The notes: a model not told the origin generated them from the letters alone. Positions 22,367-33,367 are shown, counted from the first letter of the stretch. The stretch is 64,000 nucleotides of DNA from Aselliscus stoliczkanus (GCA_033961575.1 CM066737.1:101026709-101090708); one strand, 5' to 3'. A program made the numbers and translations.

Positions 22367-22499
22367 AGCTTACTTTTAATGGAGAGTAGGGGTACAAAAT
22401 ATCACAACCCTTGGAAGCAATGGGTGAAATATAACTAGATGAAATTAACATGGATAAATGTAAATCTTGTGCAAGGTTCCAAATAAAACCGCTCTTGAA

Positions 22500-22603
22500 A
22501 CATATAAATTAATATATTTTATATTATATTATATATCACATAATGAGTGCATTTATTATATATTATATTATTATATGATTATATAATGAATAATATAGCA
22601 TAT

Positions 22604-22647
<44 letters not shown>
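22500..22647. repeat. A/T-rich hairpin-prone tract ending in (TA)n
   Basis: Nearly pure A/T with many short inverted repeats, then about 44 bases of TA (22604-22647). Confidence 0.9.
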
Positions 22648-22648
<1 letters not shown>

Positions 22649-23350
22649 CAATTTCGCATATCCTTTGGACCCAGAAATTTTGCTTTTAGGAATTTACTTT
22701 AAAGAAAAAGTGTGTAGGTAGGTGAGTAGAAGGAATGGTAATGAGAGAGCCTCAAGCTAAAGTCATTACAGATCTATTAATAATATTAAAAAACTAGACA
22801 GCAGCCTAAATATATGTCAGTGGGGATTGATAACTAAATTATGGTGAATGTAAACAAAAGAAAACAAGGCAATCCTTAAAAATTGTGCTGTACCCACAGT
22901 GTTACTCAAACTAGGATCTGAAAACCTTGTACAACAGAATTTCCTGGGGTGCTAGTTAAACGTAGAGATTTCTTGGTCCTCCCTAGAATACTGAATGAGC
23001 ATCTCTGGGGAAGGATCCAGGGAAATACATTTTTAGCAAGCACTCTCAGATAATTCTGATACATATTTAAAGTTTGAGAATTGCTATATAAAAGAACATT
23101 TAATGGCATAGAAAAGTGTTCACGATATGATAAGTGACAAAGCAAGTTCCAAAACAGGACGATCGATCCCTTTTGTGTAAAGATACATATTTGTGTAGAA
23201 GAAATTATGGAAGGATAAAGGCCAAAATGATAGCCATGGTTAATTTAATGTTTTATGGAAAGATGGTGCGCAGATGGATAGTTCCACTTTATCCTATACT
23301 TGTCATATAATACCTGGAATATTCCATTTCGGAAGGTAAAATCTATTTAG
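22648..23350 (+). repeat. L1M fragment split by a MER20-like element
   Basis: 'tttggacccagaaattttgc', 'tttaggaatttactttaaag', 'aactaaattatggtgaatgt' and after the interruption 'atttaatggcatagaaaagt' are L1 ORF2-end/3' UTR sequence. The block at 22897-23090 is a separate insertion. Confidence 0.65.
22897..23090 (+). repeat. MER20-like hAT element
   Basis: 'cagtgttactcaaactagga', 'aacagaatttcctggggtgc', 'cagataattctgatacatat', 'ttaaagtttgagaattgct' show the hAT ends and layout, inserted in an L1 relic. Confidence 0.65.
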
Positions 23351-24910
23351 ATTCAAACATTATTGGATCTAAGAACAAAGGGGAGGAGTCAAAGAGGATC
23401 CAAAGTTTAGAAGAATGGTGATGCATTATTGGAGCAAGGAATTCACAAAGAGAACCTGGTTTAAGGAAGAAAGATGAGTTCTTTTGAACATGGCAAGTTT
23501 GAGGTAGTACTGGTGGCACATCCACCGAGTAACAACTGATAGGCAGTTGGGATTCTAGGTCTAGAATTTAAGAAATTGAGTGGGGCTAGAGATGGTGATT
23601 TAAAGACAATGAAAGTTGTAGCATTAGATTAATGGAGTAATATAGAATAGAGATAGAAGAGAAGGTGGCCATGATCAGCTCTCTAAGAAGAAGTCAAAGA
23701 GGATGAAGACAAAGAGTCAGCTACTGAACTGGACAAACAGGTCAGTGAGGACCTTCCACAGAGTTGTTTTGGAGAGCAGTGGCATAAGTAGGCAGGTGGC
23801 AAGGAGTTAAGGAGCCATCAAGTGATGAGGAAGGCCAAAGAGCTGGTGCAGCCATTGCTACATTTTGAGGTCACTTGGTGGACTCTCTCATTGCAGACTC
23901 CATGGTCTTCATGATCCTTTTATGATGAAGCTAGGACAATTCTCCCCAAAATTCTTTCTCCTAAAGAAACTGAACTGGAATTTGGGTGTTCGTCTTTTCA
24001 TGGAACTTTCAGTCATCCTGTGCAGTATAATTTTTTGAGAGGTAATTTATATTTCCCCTCCCTGCAATTTTCCTTTTCTTTCCCCATTCTGCTTTTTTTG
24101 CCATGGTGAAGGTTTGAGGCTGGACAAAGAGTAGGAGATACCTACAAAACATTTCCATCCCTGCCTTTTCTTTCCAAAAGCCTCAGTCCCTCCAGGGAAT
24201 TGAAACAGTGTCCTAGAGTGTGAAGCAAGAGAGAATACTTTTGAGGAAAATGAAGGATTTTCCTAAAACAAAAAGAAATTCCTCTGGCTTGGGACAGAAG
24301 AAATGTCCGAAAGCCTGGAGAATCATGAGTCCCTACATTGTTCATTTTGGCCAATTTTAGGAGAGGAGGCCGATTTCAGACAATAAAGCTGAGGATAGGG
24401 AAGTTGGACCAAAACGTAGGCTCCCAGCCAGCCAGAGTTCCTCCAATCTTCAATACAACCATGAACCAGCAGAGTCTAGGGACCTGAAGGGACTGGGTCT
24501 GTGACATCTAAATAATACCTCTGGGTCTGCCTGAGGTACAGAGAGTCACCCTGATGTCTTAGCACTTTCTGAGACCCAGATCCTTGGCACAACCTGAAGA
24601 GTCAGGGAGAGGACCCAAGAATCTCTGGGGTTGAATTTCCCACCAGTTTGGCAGGAAGGGGCAGGTTGCTTCATTGAAGGTAAAGACAAGCAGTGTTTCT
24701 TGTTGCTCACCTGTGTTTGTGGATTGAGATTTATGTCTACTGCACTCGAGGAAGTCAGGTTCATGTTCTCAAGCAAGATGAGTTCTTTCTTCCCCTAGGA
24801 AGAGAACCAAGGTTGTGGAATGAGGAGTTCCACATGATGTGACAGCTGGTGTATAGGTAGTAGTCGGTTTGGTAGGATGTGTAGAGGAGGGTAAAAAAAC
24901 AGTGAGCTTA
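23351..24910. other. Unassigned sequence, no gene seen
   Basis: Moderate GC, unique-looking, with short overlapping frames only. No splice-bounded frame stands out. Confidence 0.35.
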
Positions 24911-24914
24911 TTGT

Positions 24915-25050
24915 CAGAGAAAATGAATTCCAATCCATCTCTGCTGTTTCAGCTCCCTGAAACTTTGGCCAAAATATTCCATCTCCCTGGGCCTCAGTTT
25001 CCTTTTACGTAAAATGAAAGCTTTAGATTAACTGACCGCTGAGGATCCTC
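24915..25050 (+). repeat. MIR SINE fragment
   Basis: 'ctccctgggcctcagtttcc' followed by 'acgtaaaatgaaagc' is the MIR core. Confidence 0.7.
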
Positions 25051-25246
25051 CCAGATTCCAATACCCTTTGGTTTGGTTCTCTCCTTTCTCATGGTAAACT
25101 GAATTTCTTCTAAAAAATGAATTGTATTAAGCAACCCTATAGTTGCTGAGCTACTGTCAACTAGCCTAGCACATGGGAGAAAACCAGCAAGCCAGGGCAT
25201 CTTGTGTTACTGAGGAGGCTCTAAGAGTGTATTTTGATCTGCACAG

Positions 25247-25291
25247 TCCAGAGCCTCAGAGATGATGCCTGACCCCTTCGACTTCATCGAG
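25247..25291 (+). other. Possible 45-nt microexon, unidentified
   Basis: A stretch of exactly 15 codons reads SRASEMMPDPFDFIE. It is preceded by 'tgatctgcacag' (acceptor-like) and followed by 'gtgggc' (a weaker donor). It has three CpGs where the surrounding DNA has few, which can mark constraint. I do not recognise the peptide, and a stretch this short can arise by chance. Confidence 0.2.
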
Positions 25292-25299
25292 GTGGGCAG

Positions 25300-26185
25300 A
25301 GGGTGATACAACTACCAAGTTGGCTCTTCTAGGCTGTGCCATCCAGTGAAGATGGGTTTGCATTCTAGTCTCAGAGGGCTAATTTATCATTTTGGAGAGA
25401 CATTTCTCATTAATGCAACATCAATACTGCTGGGGATTGGCTAGACCACCTTTAGAAGAGGTTAAATTACCTTTTAATCAGCATACAGAAGAACAAAGCC
25501 TCTGTTCCATCATGGCAGAGCAGCCTTGCTAATTTGACATCTTATAAAAGCCCAGGCAGCTCTAACTATACCTGTGTGATATAACCAGGATTATTTACAG
25601 AGAGGCAGAAGACAGGAAGGGAGGGTTTCTGTGGCTGTTATCCCAACTGGCATAATTGATGTGGGTGCAGTGGGTTATAGCTAATAGTCTGTGCTTAATT
25701 ATAGAGGCAGCATCACAGGCTTCCAGGATGATAAAGCACTAACCAGATGATGTAGCACGTCCTCAGTGATGAGCTTGCTGGCTAGGATCAATACAGTAGC
25801 AAGGTGGTCTAAATTCCATGTTTCTCCTGGGATGTGGGCTTGGCCCCTGAGAGGCACAGGGATGTATTTATAATATGTATCCAAATCTACACTGACAAGG
25901 TCTCCTGGGAGCAGTCACACACAGGTCCCAGATGAAAGTTCTTAGAAATCCACCACCCTAGTTCATTCCCCATTTAAACCTCGATAATTTATATTGATAT
26001 GTATCTAAAACTCATCCACCACAGTGGTAAGATGGGACTTTTCATCTGGTCTCCTTCCTCAGAGCAATGAAACAACAAATGAACTACCCTTTACCCACTA
26101 GCTTAAGAAAAGAATGACAGTACCTGTTGTCAAACTGCATATTATTATACCATATCCATTATCAACTTTTAGCAATAAAACCTTC
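25300..26185. other. Unassigned sequence, no gene seen
   Basis: Unique-looking; only short frames. Lack of repeats for about 900 bases around the possible microexon is itself worth noting, since older noncoding elements can keep such gaps clear. Confidence 0.35.
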
Positions 26186-26189
26186 AGGT

Positions 26190-26575
26190 TTTAGCTGGAT
26201 ACATGGCTGCCCTGCTCTCAGCCTCTGTAGCAGCAGTGTGAGACCATGTGACTCAGTTTTAACCAATAAGAAAGGAGGAAAAGATGTGTGTGTTACATCC
26301 ATGTAATGCCCCTAAAGGAAACTGCTCATCCTCAACTTACTCTTCTCTTCTTGTATGTAAGAATGAGGTGGTGGGTGGTGGCTCAGTTTCAATCTTGGAG
26401 ATAATACTGACACCCATTGGGGTAATGGAGCAATAAGAGAAGGAACCCAGGTCCCTACCTGACCTTGGGAAACAAGTCATCCTTCCTCCATCAACGGCCT
26501 ACAAGCTTGGACTTTTACCTTGGAATTTTACAGAAAAATAGATCTTCTACCTTGTTTAAGCCACTGTTATATTGG
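26190..26575 (+). repeat. Old LTR-like repeat
   Basis: 'gagaccatgtgactcagttt', 'aaccaataagaaaggagg' and near the end 'ccttgtttaagccactgtta' follow a common mammalian LTR-like repeat. Subfamily unknown. Confidence 0.5.
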
Positions 26576-26619
26576 TCTTTGTTAAAAGGACTAGAGATTT
26601 ACATTGCTAAAGCACCTTC

Positions 26620-26835
26620 TAGTTTGCAAAGCACTTTCTTTTATTTGTCTTATCTCTTAGCTGCACAAGACAAGCATGTGAAGTAGACAGGTCAGGGAGC
26701 CGTTAGAGCATCTATTTGACAGGGGGGGAAACTGAGGCTCAGAGAGGCCATACCTTTTGTCCTTAGTCACATACGTATGCAAATAGAGAACCACATATTG
26801 AACCCAGGTGTTCAGATTCCTACTCCAGGGCTCCG
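26620..26835 (-). repeat. MIR SINE
   Basis: Reverse MIR: 'gcaaagcactttcttttatt', 'gggaaactgaggctcagaga' and 'tattgaacccaggtgttcag'. Confidence 0.85.
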
Positions 26836-26839
26836 TTTG

Positions 26840-27800
26840 CAATAATATTGCCTCTTCATCCCTGGAAAACTCAAGACAAGGTCTTATATGTACACAAGCA
26901 GGAAATCTCCATTTATCAAAACCCTTGCTTTTTTGACAGCTTAAGCAATCCCATCCAGCTCTTCTCTCCTTTCCACCTCCTACAGACCATGCTCCAAAAC
27001 AACAAAAATGCAAAGCTCCATAAAGTAGGATTTTTTTAGAACAGTTGATAGCCTTACTTAATATCAGAACTTCCCAAGGTCGGGGTAAGAGGGAGTAGAA
27101 GTTGAAGGAGTATTTTATCAACAACATTGTTTACAATAGCTAGCACATGGGGTAATAAAAAGCAGAACTACTTTTAATCAGTTTTTATTATCGTTTCTAA
27201 ATTCTCTACAGGCAATAAACCCCTTATTACCTGTACCCCCTTTTGCCTGCACCTTGGATGGACCACTTCTATCACTTCCCTTAGTATGCCACAAAATAAT
27301 AGTAATGAAGGAAAGCAAAATCATAAAATATCAAATCCAATAAACTCTTGCCCTTGCTCTCTTTGATATGTATACATGTCCAGGAAATGTCTGGGATGTT
27401 TGTACCAATTGTCGCCTGTTACATTTAGAAGTGTTTCTGTAAAGAAAAGGAAAGTTTGTTTCCTTGGGCTTTTCCTTCCCTCTTATATCCACAGTTACAA
27501 GAGTTGTTCTGCACATTTCTTTAAAAGTTGGCATCTTGCCCAACTCAAATTGATTATAAAGGTTGGGAGGGACAGTTGAGATCTGAGGCTTGATTCAGGG
27601 GCAAGTTGGCTGTTTAGAAAGAGAACATTGACAGCCGAGACAGCCTGCAGATGGGCAGGCAAGTCTAGAGATCCCCTTTCTTATTACGGAACCGCTGAAG
27701 GACTCACTAGGCGGGGCTTTTCCTTGGAGGAGCAGGGAAAGATAAGTGCCCCTGTGATTGGGAGAAATCAGCGAAATCGTTCTTTCCTCAAAGGCTTTAT
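26840..27800. other. Unassigned sequence, no gene seen
   Basis: Contains a single GC box-like 'aggcggggct' at about 27709-27718, but no CpG cluster or TATA to support a promoter. Confidence 0.35.
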
Positions 27801-27866
27801 AGGAGGGTTTGCCAGATTGAATACTGGATGCCAGTTAAATGTGTATCTCAGAAAAACAACTCACAC

Positions 27867-27922
27867 TTTTTTTAGTGTAAGTATCTTCCCAAATATTGCA
27901 GGGGGCATACTTATACTAAAAA
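27867..27922 (+). ncRNA. miR-1302-like hairpin 1 (candidate)
   Basis: Left arm 'tttttagtgtaagtatcttc' pairs with the right arm 'gggcatacttatactaaaaa' around an 'aaatattgca' loop; 18 of 22 stem positions are Watson-Crick pairs by my count. The right arm is close to the miR-1302 mature sequence (which has 'gggacatacttatgctaaa'). Whether it is transcribed is unknown. Confidence 0.35.
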
Positions 27923-27941
27923 CATGAGATGCTCAGTTATA

Positions 27942-28050
27942 TTTGCATTTAAAATAAACAAGAAATAATATTTAAGTATAAGTGTGTCACAAATATTTTA
28001 TGTGACATGCTTATACTTAAATATCATTTCCTGTTTATCTAAAATGCAAA
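27942..28050 (+). ncRNA. miR-1302-like hairpin 2 (candidate)
   Basis: A long stem: the left arm 'tttgcatttaaaataaacaa' continues through 'atttaagtataagtgtgtca' and pairs with 'gtgacatgcttatacttaaa' through 'tttatctaaaatgcaaa' on the right, about 49 positions with roughly 7 mismatches and an 'aaatattttat' loop. Longer and better paired than hairpin 1. Transcription unknown. Confidence 0.4.
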
Positions 28051-28234
28051 TTTTAACAGGGTATCCTGTAGTTTTATTTGCTAATTTTCACAGCCCTACT
28101 TATAGAAATCTAGTAAGACTTTATGAGATGGTTTCTTTCAATTCAGGAATAGCCAACATTGTTTTTCTCTTAAAGGATTTTGTAGACTGTTTGGTTTTAT
28201 TTATTGGTGGGGTGGGACATAAGAAGATCAAGGA

Positions 28235-28410
28235 AACTATAATTTAACACATATATAGTCATGGGATGTGGAATATAGTGTGGAGATATAGTCAATGGAA
28301 TTGTAATAGATGTGTATGATATCGGGGGTGGGAGGACAGGAGAGCGGGGAGGGGTAGTCACTTTGTAAGGGGTGAAAAAAATAACGATTGCATTGTTTTG
28401 TACATCTGTA

Positions 28411-28453
<43 letters not shown>

Positions 28454-28462
28454 CTTTAAAAA
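28235..28462 (+). mobile_element. Young L1 3' end, 5'-truncated, (AAT)n tail
   Basis: 3' UTR sequence 'catgggatgtggaatatagt', 'cactttgtaaggggtgaaaa' and 'gttttgtacatctgtaaata', then about 43 bases of AAT repeats and 'aaactttaaa'. Exact 11-bp TSD 'aagatcaagga' at 28224-28234 and 28463-28473. Only about 175 bp of L1 was copied. Confidence 0.9.
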
Positions 28463-28473
28463 AAGATCAAGGA

Positions 28474-28884
28474 GGAAGAGATTGGATTGGGAGACAGGAG
28501 ACAAAGCATTTCACCTGTGTGGGCCTTAGCGTCCTAAAAGGAGGGAATTAAATGGTTCTCTAAGGATAAAATGATTCTATAGTCTTATGTCTTTCCCCAT
28601 GCTACAAATATTATGACAGAATTCATTTTCCCCAGATATGATATAGCTAAGTCTTTAACGTCTGCTGTGAATCCTTACACATCTCACTTTAAACTAGCCA
28701 CAGTTAAGGAACCAATAACCATCTGCAGCTCGTATACAGCACAAGTATAAGCTAAATAATTAACTAGATAGATAAATAGATAAATGTAGGAGAGTTAGAC
28801 AAATTCAAAAATGAGATCTGTAGTGGGTTATGGAGAGAAAGTAGGCTATCGAGGAACATATTCATAAGCTTTTAAAAATTAATA
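28474..28884. other. Unassigned sequence, no gene seen
   Basis: A/T-rich, short 'tagataaatagataaa' tract near 28768. Nothing else. Confidence 0.35.
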
Positions 28885-29555
28885 TACAATTGATCCTTAT
28901 TATTCACATATTCCACATTGGTGAATTTGCCTACTAGTAAAATTTATTGGTAATCCCAAAATCAATTCTTGCAGCACTTTTGTGGTCATTCATGAACATG
29001 GTATATGCACAAGATAAAAAGTTTAAGTTCTCCAATGTAAGTGTTCCCAGCTGAGGATGAACAAGGCAATGCTCTGCCCTCTTGTTTCAGCTCTCACACT
29101 GTAAACAAGAGTCCTTTTGGTGGTCTGTTTAGTGCCACATTTTTCACATGTGTGTTCCTTTTGGGTAGTTTCATTGTGTAATATGGCCCCAAACATAGTG
29201 TTGAAGTGCTATCTAGTGTTCCTAAGTGCAAGAATGCTGAGATGTGCCTTATGGAGAAAATGTGTTAGATAAACTTCCTTCAGACATGAATTAAAGTAAT
29301 TAAAGTGCTGCTCACCATGAATTCAATATTCATGAATCAACCATATATTACACTTTATTTATTTTGACATTCAATATTAATTTCAAGGGTACAGCATAGT
29401 GGTTAGACATTTATATAATTTACGAAGTGATCCCCCTTGACCAGTCTGGTACCCATATGGCATTATGCATAGTTATTACCATATTATTGACTATATTCCC
29501 TACGTTTTACTTTATGTCCCCATAACTGTTTTGTAACTACCAATTCATACTTCTT

Positions 29556-29661
29556 TTTTTTTTTTTTGAGGGCAGTGTCACTGGCCCTCATATGTGGGAC
29601 CCAAACCAGGGTCACTGGCTTCCCAAGCCAGCACTTAACCACCACGCCACTCAGCCGGACC
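29556..29661 (-). mobile_element. Short SINE (type A) inside the L1 3' UTR
   Basis: Reversed head 'cgccactcagccgg' at the high end, poly-T at the low end. Exact 16-bp TSD 'ccaattcatacttctt' at 29540-29555 and 29662-29677. Confidence 0.94.
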
Positions 29662-30151
29662 CCAATTCATACTTCTTAATCCCTTCGTCTTTTCACCCTG
29701 CTTCCCAAACCCTTCCCACCTATCACACTGATAAATCTACTACCCATCTGACACCATACATATTTATTACAGTATTATTGACTATAATTCTTATGCTCTA
29801 CCCTCCATCACTACTGTGTAACAACCCTTAGTCTCTTCTACCTTTTCACTCACCCCCAATGCCCCTCCCATCTGGCAACCCTCAAAATGTTCTCTGTATC
29901 TAGAGTTTGTTCCTGTTCTGTTTGCTTGTTCTTTAGATTCCACATATAAGCGAAATCACATTGCATCTGTCTTTCTCTGTCTGACATATTCCACTCAGCA
30001 CAACACCCGTCAGGTCCATCCATGCTCCCACAGATGGCAAGAACCCATTCCCTTCCATGGCTAAGCAATATTCCATTGTATGTATGTATCACCTCCTCTT
30101 TATCCATTCTTCTATCGATGGATTACCCAGGCTGCCTCCACATCTTGGCCA

Positions 30152-30352
30152 TTATAAACAATGCTGCAATGATATATATGGATGCACACATCCCCTCGAA
30201 GTAGCATTTTGGGTTTCTTTGGATAAATAGCCAGAATTGGGATTACTGGGTTCTTCTTTGTCTCTTGTTATAGCCTTTGTTTTAAAATCTATTTTGTCTG
30301 GTATAAGTATTGCTACCCCAGTTTTTGTTTGTTTGTTTGTTTCCATTTTCAT
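30152..30352 (-). pseudogene. L1 ORF2 endonuclease-region remnant
   Basis: Open frame with KTGVAILIPDKIDFKTKAIT, typical of the endonuclease domain near the start of L1 ORF2. The frame then runs into sequence from the ORF2 C-terminal region, which marks the deletion junction at about 30240. Without reverse transcriptase it cannot move itself. Confidence 0.8.
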
Positions 30353-32268
30353 GAAATATCTTTTTCTATCCCTTTACTTTCAGTCTGTGTGTGCCTTTCA
30401 ATCTGGAGTCTCTTGTAGGCAGATATATTAGAATCTTGTTTTTTTATCCATTCAGCCACCCTATATTTTGATTAGAGCATTTAATCCATTTACATTTAAA
30501 GTACTTATTGAGAGATATGTAATTATTGCCATTTTGTTATTCACAGTTTTTATCTTTCTTTCTTTTCATCTTAAACAAGTTCCTCTAAGATTTCCTTGTA
30601 ATACTAGTTTGATGGTGATCAACCTCTTTAGCTTTTTCTTATCTGGGAAGTTCTTTATCTGTCCTCGATTCTAAATGATAGCTTTGCTGGGTAGAGTAAT
30701 CTTTGTTGTAGTTCCGGACTTTTCATCACCCTGAAAATTTCATGCCAATTCCTTCTGGCCTGCAAAGTTTCTGTTGAGAGATCAGCTGACAGTCTTATGG
30801 GAGCTCCCTTACAGGTAACTAACTGCCTTTCTCTTGCTGCTTTTAAGATTTCTTTTGTCTTTAACCTTTGGCATTTTAATTATGATGTGCTTTGGTGTGG
30901 GTCTGTTTGGGTTCAACTTGTTTCTGACTCTGTGCTTCCTGGGCTTGTATATCTATTTCCATTGCCAGTTTAGGGAAGTTTTCCATATTATTTCTTCAAA
31001 TAGGTTTTCAATTCCTTGCTCGCTCTCTCTTCTCCTCCTGGTACCTCTATGATGCAAATATTGGTATACTTCATGTTGTCCCAGACACCCCTTAAATTAT
31101 GCTCATTTTTAAACTTTTTTTTGTTCTGATTGGGTGTTTTCTGCTACTTTATCTTCCAAATCATTTCTCTGTTTTATCTAACCTACTGTTGATTCCCTCT
31201 AATGTAGTCTCCATTTCAGTTATTGTATTCTTTATTTCTGACTGGTTCTTTTTTTATGTTTTCTATCTCCACTTTTATGTTTTCTATCTCTTTGTTGAAG
31301 TACTGAGATCATTGAGCATCCTTATAACCAGTGTTTGGAAATCTGTATTTGGTAGATTCTTTGTCTCCAATCCATTTAGTTCTTTTTCTGGAGCTTTATT
31401 CTGTTCTTTTATTTGGGACATGGTTTTTTTGGGTTTTTTGTTGCCCCATTTTGGCTGCCTCCCTGTGTTTGTTCCTATGTAGGGCTGCTATGCCTCCTGG
31501 TCTTAGTAGAGTGGCCTTACGTAGTTGGTGTCCTGTGGGACCCAGTGGTATAGGCTCCCTGGTCACCAGAGCCGGGTGCTTCAGGTGTGTCCCTTGTGTG
31601 GGTTGTGTGTGTCCTTCATTGTAGTTGAGCCTTGGTTGCTGTTTGCACATCAATGGCAGGGATTGACCCTCCAGCTGATTGGTTGTGGGGACTGGCCATA
31701 ACTACAGTGAAGGAGCTGTGGTGCAAGGGCTGACTCTACAGAGCAGGGTTCGCTTTAACAGGGCTTTGGTGCCTGCCAGGGCTGCCGTTTGGGTGTGTTG
31801 TTCCTGGAAGTGGCCAGGTAATACTCTGGCTTGGTCCAAAGCTGGCCACTGGGCGTGTCAGCTCTGAGGCCTCCTGGGAGGGGACCTGCTGCAGGCCAAG
31901 TTTAGCCACAGCCTGTGCCCTACCTGGAGCCACCTGGTATGAGCCACAAAGCAATCCACAGATGGCCACTGTGTTCTGTAATTTCATTGTAATTGATGAG
32001 GTCCTGGGAGGAGGTGAGCACAGTGTTTTCCTATTCTGCCATCTTGACAATATATATTCAGTATTAAATCAACAATATCTATTAAATAAGCTGTCTTTAA
32101 AGGGAAACACACTTAAAACAAGGTTTTTTTACTGATCCAAAAATGCCATGATCCAAAAAATGTCACAGCTAAGGGTAATGGCTCACTATTCACCAATTCA
32201 GTGTTCACAGCAACATTATAGAGCATAGCTATCACGAATAATGAGAATCAACTGTACTTTAGTTTTTA

Positions 32269-32685
32269 TTTTATATTTATTTATTTTTCTAAAGATTTCA
32301 TTGGGGAATTGGAGGAAGGGAACAGACAAGTTGCTGTCCTTTTGTCTTCTGTCTAGTTGTGGAGGACATTGCTTCACTGGCCCATGTTGGTATCATCATT
32401 GTGCTCGGGTGAGGCAGATCGGTTGCTGGCCTCTGGATAGCGGTTCACAGCAGCTCTTGGCAGCTCATGCTGGCTGCCGGCCACTCACTATAGCCTATGG
32501 CAGCCCACTGCAGTAGGGGATGCAGTTATGCCAACACGGGGACTCACAGCAGCCCAGCTACAGATGGAGCTGTTGTTCACTATCTTAGCTGTAGAGGGCA
32601 GTGTCACTGGCCCTCATGTGGGATCCAAAGTGGGGCTGCTGGAATCCCAATCCAGCTCTTAACCAACACGCCAGTTGGCCCACCC
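32269..32685 (-). mobile_element. Long SINE (type B) at the Tigger border
   Basis: Low end 'aaagatttcattggggaatt', high end 'cacgccagttggcccaccc'. Exact 16-bp TSD 'tgtactttagttttta' at 32253-32268 and 32686-32701; the TSD begins in the last 2 bases of the Tigger element, so the SINE came later. Confidence 0.94.
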
Positions 32686-32696
32686 TGTACTTTAGT

Positions 32697-32780
32697 TTTT
32701 AGAATAGTTTTAGGTTTACAGAAAAGTTGAGCAGGTAGTACAGAGATTTTCCATATACTTACCTCCTGCATACATTGACA
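32697..32780 (-). repeat. Old L1 3' fragment
   Basis: 'gttttaggtttacagaaaag' and 'gtacagagattttccatata' are a reversed L1 3' UTR motif. It ends where mariner sequence begins. Confidence 0.55.
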
Positions 32781-33010
32781 CTGGCCCCCAATGACTTCTT
32801 TATTTACCTGAAGATCAAGGAAATATTGAAAGGAAGACATTTTGATGACATTCAGGACATCAAGGGAAATACGATGACAGCTCTGATCACCATTTCAGAG
32901 GAAGAGTTCCAAAATTGCTTTGAAGGGTGGACTAGATACTGGCCTTGGTGCACAGCTCCCCAAGGTGAGTACTTCAAAGGTGATTGTAGTGATATTCAAC
33001 AATGAGGTAT
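32781..33010 (+). mobile_element. Mariner-type transposase C-terminal remnant
   Basis: Open frame 32775-33005 with MTLAPNDFFIYLKIKEILKG, DDIQDIKGN and EEEFQNCFEGW, ending EYFKGD. This is the same family type as at 9.4-10.3 kb, but a different copy: it has the LKGRHFDDI block missing from the 10-kb right arm. The expected 'APCDFF' reads 'APNDFF'. No N-terminal part, so inactive. Confidence 0.8.
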
Positions 33011-33311
33011 ATAGCACTTTTTCTAGGATGAGTTCATGAATTTAATTGTCCAATCTCATAACTTACTTAGAATTCTTCTGCATAGGAGACTTGTCCCTTC
33101 TCCCCCATTTATTAACACATTCAGTCTTTATTTATATAAGTAGGGACTCAGGAATATTTATTTTTACTTTGAATTGTAATCTAATACTAGTTTATATATT
33201 TTGTTGCTCAAGCTATTCCAGCTTTGGCCATTGGGAGCTCTTTCAGTTGATGCCTATGACCATTTGACATACACCCCTGTGACTATTTGATATACCCCTA
33301 TTAATGTGGTG

Positions 33312-33367
33312 TATGTGTGTGTGTGTGTGTGTATGTGTAGATGTGTGTGTGTGTGTGTGTGTGTGTG
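33312..33367. repeat. (TG)n microsatellite
   Basis: Two TG runs separated by a short 'tatgtgtaga' spacer. Confidence 0.97.

Larger units (their letters stand above)
27804..28097 (+). mobile_element. MER53-type palindromic element, two hairpin units
   Basis: Starts 'agggtttgccagattgaata' and ends 'tttatttgctaattttcaca', the mirror-like borders of MER53, a small non-autonomous DNA transposon. In place of one central palindrome it has two in a row: 27867-27922 and 27942-28050. The first unit ends just after its hairpin, and the second begins inside its own left arm ('gctcagttatatttgcattt'). It is either a tandem duplication with loss of the outer arms or two overlapping insertions. MER53 copies gave rise to the placental miR-1302 family. 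Confidence 0.8.
29351..32066 (-). mobile_element. L1 with both ends but a large ORF2 deletion
   Basis: On the minus strand the 5' end 'gtcaagatggcagaatagg' is at about 32048, followed by a GC-rich 5' UTR (to about 31480), ORF1-region sequence (about 31480-30560), the first part of ORF2 (about 30540-30240), then directly the last part of ORF2 (about 30240-29850) and the 3' UTR. About 3 kb of ORF2, including the reverse transcriptase domain, is missing. Imperfect TSD 'aatcaaccatata-tta' at 29335-29350 and 'aatcaacaatatctatta' at 32067-32084, both in Tigger sequence. Confidence 0.85.
28887..32254 (+). mobile_element. Tigger (pogo-like) transposon, interrupted by an L1
   Basis: Left terminal repeat 'caattgatccttattattc' begins after a TA; the right end 'gaataatgagaatcaactg' is its mirror and is followed by TA, the pogo/Tc1 target duplication. 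The two parts (28887-29350 and 32067-32254) together make about 640 bp. The left part holds the start of a transposase frame (ATG at about 29182, MAPN...) that soon shifts frame, and most of the gene is missing, so this is a non-autonomous, internally deleted Tigger. An L1 lies between the parts. Confidence 0.85.

Noticed and set aside
27700..27725. GC box-like 'aggcggggct' as a promoter
   Set aside because: Single motif, no CpG cluster, TATA box or downstream exon.
31099..31482. Phe/Leu-rich open frames at 30.8-31.5 kb that look like membrane proteins
   Set aside because: They are the antisense of L1 ORF1-region sequence; the T-rich strand reads as hydrophobic residues. The same applies to frames at 56.2-62.2 kb.
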